Below, piece by piece: positions 14,454 to 18,194 of a stretch of DNA of 18,194 bases. The DNA lies in contig JACZQQ010000027.1 in assembly GCA_022545645.1 (NCBI GenBank), positions 1-18,194 on the forward strand, read 5' to 3'. This DNA is from Acidobacteriota bacterium. Its GTDB lineage: Bacteria > Acidobacteriota > UBA6911 > RPQK01 > JADFOI01. Made by a program: the position numbers and the translations under genes. The notes beneath the pieces were generated by a model. The model saw only the letters and a program-made list of their open reading frames with translations. It was not told the origin of the DNA and did no database searches. Position 1 is the stretch's first letter. Every line of letters starts with the position of its first letter.

Positions 14454-14792
14454 ATGAGTGAGAACCTACAGGCAGTCACAGATGATACTTTTGAAGAAGA
14501 GGTCCTGAAGTCCGACAAGCCGGTGTTGGTGGATTTTTGGGCCGCATGGTGCGCCCCTTGTCGGATGCTTACACCCATTGTGGAAGAGGTTGCTCAGGAA
14601 TTCTCTGATCAGGCTAAAGTCCTCACTTTAAACGTGGATGAGAACTCGGAGACGTCCTCCAAGTACAACATCAAAGGAATTCCCACCTTGCTCCTCTTTA
14701 ACGGCGGCGAAGTCAAGGATCAGATCGTCGGCGCTACTTCCAAAGACAATATCGCCAAAATGATCCAGGGCCAGTTGCAGGAAACCAGCTAA
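14454..14792 (+). CDS. trxA: Thioredoxin
   Basis: A 112-residue cytoplasmic thioredoxin that reduces protein disulfides. It has VLVDFWAAWCAPCRMLTP with the redox pair C33 and C36 in WCAPC, the cis-proline P77 in GIPTLLLF, and FNGGEV before the C-terminal helix. WCAPC in place of WCGPC is a frequent natural variant. Length is standard and there is no signal peptide. It is read divergently from rsmA and is followed 20 bases later by purA on the same strand, suggesting co-transcription. Confidence 0.97.
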   Translation: MSENLQAVTDDTFEEEVLKSDKPVLVDFWAAWCAPCRMLTPIVEEVAQEFSDQAKVLTLNVDENSETSSKYNIKGIPTLLLFNGGEVKDQIVGATSKDNIAKMIQGQLQETS

Positions 14793-14812
14793 CCAGCAAG
14801 TGCCTTCCCATC

Positions 14813-16114
14813 ATGCCTAATGTAGTGGTTGTCGGCACCCAGTGGGGGGATGAGGGAAAAGGCAAGATCGTTCACCTCATCACCGACCGATTCGACATTG
14901 TGGCCCGCTATCAGGGGGGACACAATGCTGGTCACACCGTCATCATCCAGGATGACAAATATATTCTTCACCTGATTCCCTCGGGAATTCTCCACCCTGA
15001 GAAGGTGTGTGTGATTGGCAATGGTGTGGTGGTGGATCCTGTGGCCTTGGAGAAAGAGCTGGAGATGCTCAAGGATTTTGAGGTGAAAGACCGACTGTTT
15101 ATCAGTGATCGCTCGCACCTCATCATGCCCTATCACCGGGCGGTGGAGGCAGCGGAAGAAAATCGTCTAGCTGAGGGAAGGATCGGTACCACCAGCCGGG
15201 GCATCGGGCCCTGCTACGAAGATAAAGTTGGGCGGCGGGGAATCCGGCTCGGAGATTTGTCTTATCCGGAGTTGTTCAGGGCCAAGCTGGAGACCAACCT
15301 TGCCCTGAAAAATGAGATATTGATCCACCTTTACAAAGCTGAGCCGCTGGATGCCGAGCAGATCTATGTTTCCTATATGAAACTGGCTCCCCAGATCCTG
15401 CCCCTGGTGACCGACACGGCAGAGTATCTCAATGGGGCTATTCGCTCAGGGAAGAGCATTCTTTTTGAGGGTGCCCAGGGGACGCTCCTGGATCTTGATC
15501 ATGGCACCTATCCCTATGTCACCTCTTCCAACGCCACTGCAGGAGGTGCCTGTATCGGAACAGGCGTTGGGCCGGGTGCGATCGACGGCACCATCGGTAT
15601 CGCCAAAGCCTATACGACCCGCGTGGGAGAGGGACCCTTTCCCACTGAATTGACCGGCCAAATCGGGGAGCACCTCCAGAGCAAGGGGGCTGAGTTCGGC
15701 GCTTCCACCGGGCGGCCTCGTCGCTGTGGCTGGTTTGACGCAGTGGTCGTGCGCTACGCCTGCTTGATCAATAACCTCGATACCCTGGTGGTGACCAAAC
15801 TGGATGTTCTCGATGAACTCGATGAAATCAAGATCTGCGTGGGCTATGAACGGGAAGGGAAGATCCTGGACCGCTTTCCCATGCAAATGAGTGTCCTGGA
15901 GGAGGTCACCCCGACCTATGAGACCTATCCCGGGTGGAAAACCGATACCTCAAAGATTCAAGATTATCAGGACCTCCCCAAAGCGGCCAGGGATTATCTG
16001 GATCGGATCTCCAAATTGATCAAAACCGATATCTCCATCATCTCCATCGGACCCGAGCGGGACGAGACCATTATTCTGGAAGAGAGCCCGCGACTTCAGA
16101 AACTCGTTCATTAG
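14813..16114 (+). CDS. purA: Adenylosuccinate synthetase
   Basis: A 433-residue GTP-dependent enzyme that joins IMP and aspartate, the first committed step to AMP. The N-terminal nucleotide loop WGDEGKGK (11-18, with catalytic D13), GGHNAGHTV (35-43, with H41), TTSRGIGPCYEDK (126-138), FEGAQGTLLDLDHGTYPYVTSS (218-239) and TKLDVLDEL (328-336, guanine recognition) are all in place. The aspartate-loop region reads ASTGRPRRCGW (297-307), one residue different in layout from the TTGRxRRxGW of some relatives but well within the family. No strong Shine-Dalgarno precedes the ATG, so it may be translated by coupling to trxA. Confidence 0.98.
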   Translation: MPNVVVVGTQWGDEGKGKIVHLITDRFDIVARYQGGHNAGHTVIIQDDKYILHLIPSGILHPEKVCVIGNGVVVDPVALEKELEMLKDFEVKDRLFISDRSHLIMPYHRAVEAAEENRLAEGRIGTTSRGIGPCYEDKVGRRGIRLGDLSYPELFRAKLETNLALKNEILIHLYKAEPLDAEQIYVSYMKLAPQILPLVTDTAEYLNGAIRSGKSILFEGAQGTLLDLDHGTYPYVTSSNATAGGACIGTGVGPGAIDGTIGIAKAYTTRVGEGPFPTELTGQIGEHLQSKGAEFGASTGRPRRCGWFDAVVVRYACLINNLDTLVVTKLDVLDELDEIKICVGYEREGKILDRFPMQMSVLEEVTPTYETYPGWKTDTSKIQDYQDLPKAARDYLDRISKLIKTDISIISIGPERDETIILEESPRLQKLVH

Positions 16115-16175
16115 CCTCTTCTGCGATGGCCTGTGTCAACCCAGGCTTACACTCCCTTGAAAACATAGGAATTCC

Positions 16176-16194
16176 TGAGGGGTGAAAACCCTCA
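16176..16194 (+). terminator. Possible hairpin after purA
   Basis: TGAGGG (16176-16181) pairs with CCCTCA (16189-16194) around a 7-nt loop, 61 bases beyond the purA stop. The following bases are not U-rich, so a role as an intrinsic terminator is weakly supported. Confidence 0.3.
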
Positions 16195-16216
16195 TCTGTA
16201 AGGATTTAACTCCTTC

Positions 16217-16222
16217 TATAAT
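16217..16222 (+). promoter_or_regulatory. Candidate -10 box upstream of the small ORF
   Basis: A perfect TATAAT lies in an AT-rich stretch of the purA/small-ORF spacer. No recognisable -35 box or TGN extension accompanies it, so this is only a candidate. It is about 83 bases before the small ORF start. Confidence 0.25.
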
Positions 16223-16305
16223 AAGCATTTAAGTGGAATTCTCTAGGGTTTGGACAGACCTCATGGGAAGTGGCACGCTACGTGCTTATTTCAAGCTGAA
16301 CGGAT

Positions 16306-16557
16306 ATGAAGTACGAAGCAGAAAGTCAGCGAGTCATCACCGCTGACCAACTTCACAGGCTTGAAAAACTTCTAGGAATTCTCAAAGGTATTTTCAACAT
16401 CATCAGCAAAACCTACAGTTACGCCCCAATCTCCTCCACCATCAACCCGCTCATAGAGGACTTCGATTGCCTCGTCAACGAAATCGAGCGAGGCCATCCC
16501 AAAGGGTCCTCGAACCCTGACATTGTTGCTCTTCAACCACGATCCCGACGCTCCTGA
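16306..16557 (+). CDS. Small hypothetical protein
   Basis: An 83-codon ORF starting at ATG 16306. I do not recognise it. The product would be soluble: a predicted helix rich in Leu, Lys and Glu (about residues 12-35, ADQLHRLEKLLGILKGIFNI), a middle part with SSTINPLIEDFDCLVNEIERG and a polar, basic tail. There is no membrane segment or signal peptide. A GAACGGAT stretch before the ATG is a poor ribosome binding site. It is the only open frame of this size on either strand that is not a shadow of another gene, and it lies between purA and the HExxH gene in the same orientation. It may be real, but composition alone supports it only weakly. Confidence 0.4.
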   Translation: MKYEAESQRVITADQLHRLEKLLGILKGIFNIISKTYSYAPISSTINPLIEDFDCLVNEIERGHPKGSSNPDIVALQPRSRRS

Positions 16558-16571
16558 CAGGGAAGGACGAT

Positions 16572-16609
16572 CCGATCAAATCGGTGCGCAGACGGCAACC
16601 TGTTGCCGT
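16572..16609. repeat. Two adjacent tight hairpins upstream of the HExxH gene
   Basis: CCGAT-CAA-ATCGG (16572-16584) is followed by ACGGCAA-CCTG-TTGCCGT (16592-16609), a perfect 7-bp stem with a 4-nt loop. CAGAC (16589-16593) and GTCTG (16616-16620) could extend it around a bulge. No U-tract follows. They lie 50-90 bases before the GTG start and could be an attenuator, an operator or a 3'-end structure of the small ORF. Confidence 0.5.
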
Positions 16610-16646
16610 GAACGCTGTCTGAGACTTCATCTCTTGCTTGAACGAT

Positions 16647-16652
16647 AGGAGG
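16647..16652 (+). promoter_or_regulatory. Strong Shine-Dalgarno site deciding the HExxH start
   Basis: AGGAGG followed by a six-base spacer and GTG at 16659 fixes the likely start there. A TTG at 16638, upstream of this motif and without its own ribosome binding site, would place the motif inside the coding region. Confidence 0.75.
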
Positions 16653-16658
16653 TGTAGA

Positions 16659-17204
16659 GTGACGCTTTATTTAGCCTTGTTGACCCTGACCCTGGCTACA
16701 AGCCAGACACTAAAACTGGAAGTCAGCCATACGGTTGAAGAATATTTGTCCCAACTCGGCCTAACACCGGATGAGTTCATCATTGTCGTTTCCGATGAGA
16801 TGTCCAGAGGGGCCCAAGTACTGTATGAGAGAGACCCTTCTGGCCACGACACCGTAACATTCTTCTTTAACCTGAAGCTTCTTCAGAAGCTCTCCAGGGG
16901 AGAGAGAAGAGTGTTGATTGGCCATGAGGTGGGCCATCTGGTTCCGGAATGTCAGCGTCTCTGGGAACGGATCTATCGGGAGCTGTGTGCTGATGAGGCC
17001 TCTTTGAAACTGGTTCCTGTGGAGGAGGTCTCAGCCATGCTCTCCAAGTCCATCCGGATGTTCCCCTACTACCCTGCACGGCAAGAGTTTGTGCTCAGGC
17101 TGGCCATGATCGAGGAAACGAGACGGGTGAAGAGAGAGCAAGAGCACACAGTCGCTCCATCAAAAGAGGCCTCGGCAAGGAATGACTGGATGGACTGCGC
17201 CTGA
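16659..17204 (+). CDS. HExxH metallopeptidase-like protein
   Basis: A 181-residue protein with a gluzincin-like zinc motif: HEVGH (89-93), with E108 and D112 in RELCADEAS as likely third ligand and partner, resembling the ExxAD and CDD/A patterns of M48 and M56 peptidases, but with an unusually short gap (14 residues between H93 and E108). The N-terminus MTLYLALLTLTLATSQ is hydrophobic and could be a short signal peptide or anchor; starting at TTG 16638 would add NDRRCR, a basic segment that would make it a better signal, but the AGGAGG site favours the GTG. The C-terminal third is charged and helical. The gene ends seven bases from the convergent tannase-family gene. A protease is likely but family and substrate are unknown. 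Confidence 0.7.
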   Translation: MTLYLALLTLTLATSQTLKLEVSHTVEEYLSQLGLTPDEFIIVVSDEMSRGAQVLYERDPSGHDTVTFFFNLKLLQKLSRGERRVLIGHEVGHLVPECQRLWERIYRELCADEASLKLVPVEEVSAMLSKSIRMFPYYPARQEFVLRLAMIEETRRVKREQEHTVAPSKEASARNDWMDCA

Positions 17205-17211
17205 TCCAGAC

Positions 17212-18194
17212 TCACTGACAGGCAAAGTTGCTGGCCACCCAGTTGGCAGGATCATTCTCTCCACCGGCAGGGCCCGTGTAAACAGCTCTACCCGGATAAG
17301 CACAGATGGGTCGTTCGTTGTCCACCACGCCGTCGGTGCTGTGGGTGGCAACGATGAACTCAGGTGCCTTGCCGTTTTCCACCCATTCCACCAGCGGCGC
17401 CAGCTTGTCCCAGGAATTCGGTCCCGGACCATTGCGACAATGTTCCATCCCGGGTGCCATGAAGAGCTGCACTTTCTGTTTGGCCGCATCGATGTCGCCG
17501 TTGAATGTGGTCGCCACGACGTCCTTGTAGTAATCCAGGGTGGGTTCGGGACTGGCTGCGGAGTCCGCCCAGCCGTGGTAAAGGATCAATTTGCTGTCGT
17601 TCTTGAACAGAAAGCGGTTCAAATCGGGATCGGTGGCATCGGTGATCGACATCATCAGGTCTCCCTTGCCGGCGGTGACATCGTCGATATCGAATTCCCA
17701 CCAGGCATACTCAGGGGGCTGTCTGGTCTTATCGGGCACCTGAGAGAGGTCGTTGAAAGCGGGCATGGGAACTCCCGGATCATTTTCATAAAAGAGGTAG
17801 TTGATGTGGTCGGCAGTGGTGCCCGGACGCTCAAGCGTGCCCAGTCGACTGGGTGACATGGAATTGCCTGCGTGAGGGAAAAGGCCCGATGCCCAACCCG
17901 GCTCTGTCCCCAAAGATTTGCCCTTGAAGATGCGGACGCCTTTGCTGTCGTGTGCCCCGCGGTAGATATCCTTTATGGTTTGGAGTTGTTGGGTGGTGAA
18001 ACAGGCGTCACCATTCACATTGTCCGGGCACATTTTCTCGGCCAGATCGACCTCGGGTTGGAAGTCGCAGGCCAGCGGATTGTCGATCACGCCGTCGGTG
18101 ATTCCATCCACTCCGTTACACTTGGCCAGCACGGCATCGATCAATAGGTCGAACTTGGTCAGGCTTTCCGGAACGCCATCACCGTCCTGGCCAT
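17212..18194 (-). CDS. Tannase/feruloyl esterase family protein (5' end outside window)
   Basis: The C-terminal 326 residues of a secreted-type alpha/beta-hydrolase that cleaves aryl esters such as gallate or ferulate esters. The frame stays open to the window edge, so the start and the catalytic Ser (Cys-Ser motif) are missing. Visible are the family's calcium/lid block CNGVDGITDGVIDNPLACDF, the catalytic Asp in YHGWADSAASP (codon 17563-17565) and the catalytic His next to Cys in MAPGMEHCRNGPGP (His codon 17440-17442), the D and HC parts of the CS-D-HC signature. The C-terminus is CAYPGRAVYTGPAG...NFACQ. A DGDGVPES stretch near the edge resembles a calcium loop. It probably acts on plant phenolics or related esters, but the substrate cannot be told from sequence. 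Confidence 0.9.
   Translation of the reverse strand, partial: GQDGDGVPESLTKFDLLIDAVLAKCNGVDGITDGVIDNPLACDFQPEVDLAEKMCPDNVNGDACFTTQQLQTIKDIYRGAHDSKGVRIFKGKSLGTEPGWASGLFPHAGNSMSPSRLGTLERPGTTADHINYLFYENDPGVPMPAFNDLSQVPDKTRQPPEYAWWEFDIDDVTAGKGDLMMSITDATDPDLNRFLFKNDSKLILYHGWADSAASPEPTLDYYKDVVATTFNGDIDAAKQKVQLFMAPGMEHCRNGPGPNSWDKLAPLVEWVENGKAPEFIVATHSTDGVVDNERPICAYPGRAVYTGPAGGENDPANWVASNFACQ

Overview
The window looks like a chromosomal segment from an uncultured or poorly characterised member of the Acidobacteriota. The main pointers are two tandem secreted von Willebrand factor A proteins whose architecture (signal peptide, MIDAS domain, C-terminal VRAKxGYFA) is typical of the VWFA-related family abundant in that phylum, plus a tannase/feruloyl esterase-family protein. 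This is inference from protein families; there is no rRNA gene to settle it. Almost all DNA is ordinary, well-packed housekeeping sequence. I found no CRISPR array, insertion sequence, integrase, phage gene or recognisable defence system.

Layout, left to right. Bases 1-2645 hold three minus-strand genes: an ExeA/GspA-like AAA ATPase, a HEAT-repeat-like protein and a secreted SLT-type lytic transglycosylase, separated by repeat-rich spacers. Bases 2646-3009 are a gene-free spacer with hairpins and repeat words. Bases 3010-7098 hold a compact minus-strand operon, ilvE-recX-alaS, with a convincing promoter (TTGACT-17-TATTCT) whose predicted start point falls on the ilvE start codon. Bases 7131-9020 hold the two tandem VWA genes, and 9116-11365 holds ftsK. 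A plus-strand four-helix-bundle (S23/IVP-type) gene at 11495-11857, interrupted by one in-frame stop, sits in the spacer between ftsK and rnj (ribonuclease J). rsmA (16S rRNA dimethyltransferase) lies just upstream of rnj, and an extended -10 box over the rsmA stop codon may start a nearly leaderless rnj mRNA.

From 14454 the plus strand takes over: trxA-purA, a small unknown ORF, and a HExxH metallopeptidase-like protein preceded by two tight hairpins and a strong ribosome binding site. The window ends inside a minus-strand tannase-family gene that converges on the metallopeptidase gene.

Functionally the window combines translation and RNA metabolism (alaS, rsmA, rnj), chromosome handling (ftsK, recX), amino-acid, purine and redox metabolism (ilvE, purA, trxA) and envelope or secreted functions (lytic transglycosylase, VWA pair, HExxH protein, tannase). 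The most distinctive features are non-coding: a family of degenerate, low-complexity words repeated, sometimes exactly over 12-17 nt, in direct or inverted orientation in the spacers and often running right up to stop codons; and promoter boxes so close to start codons that some transcripts should be leaderless.
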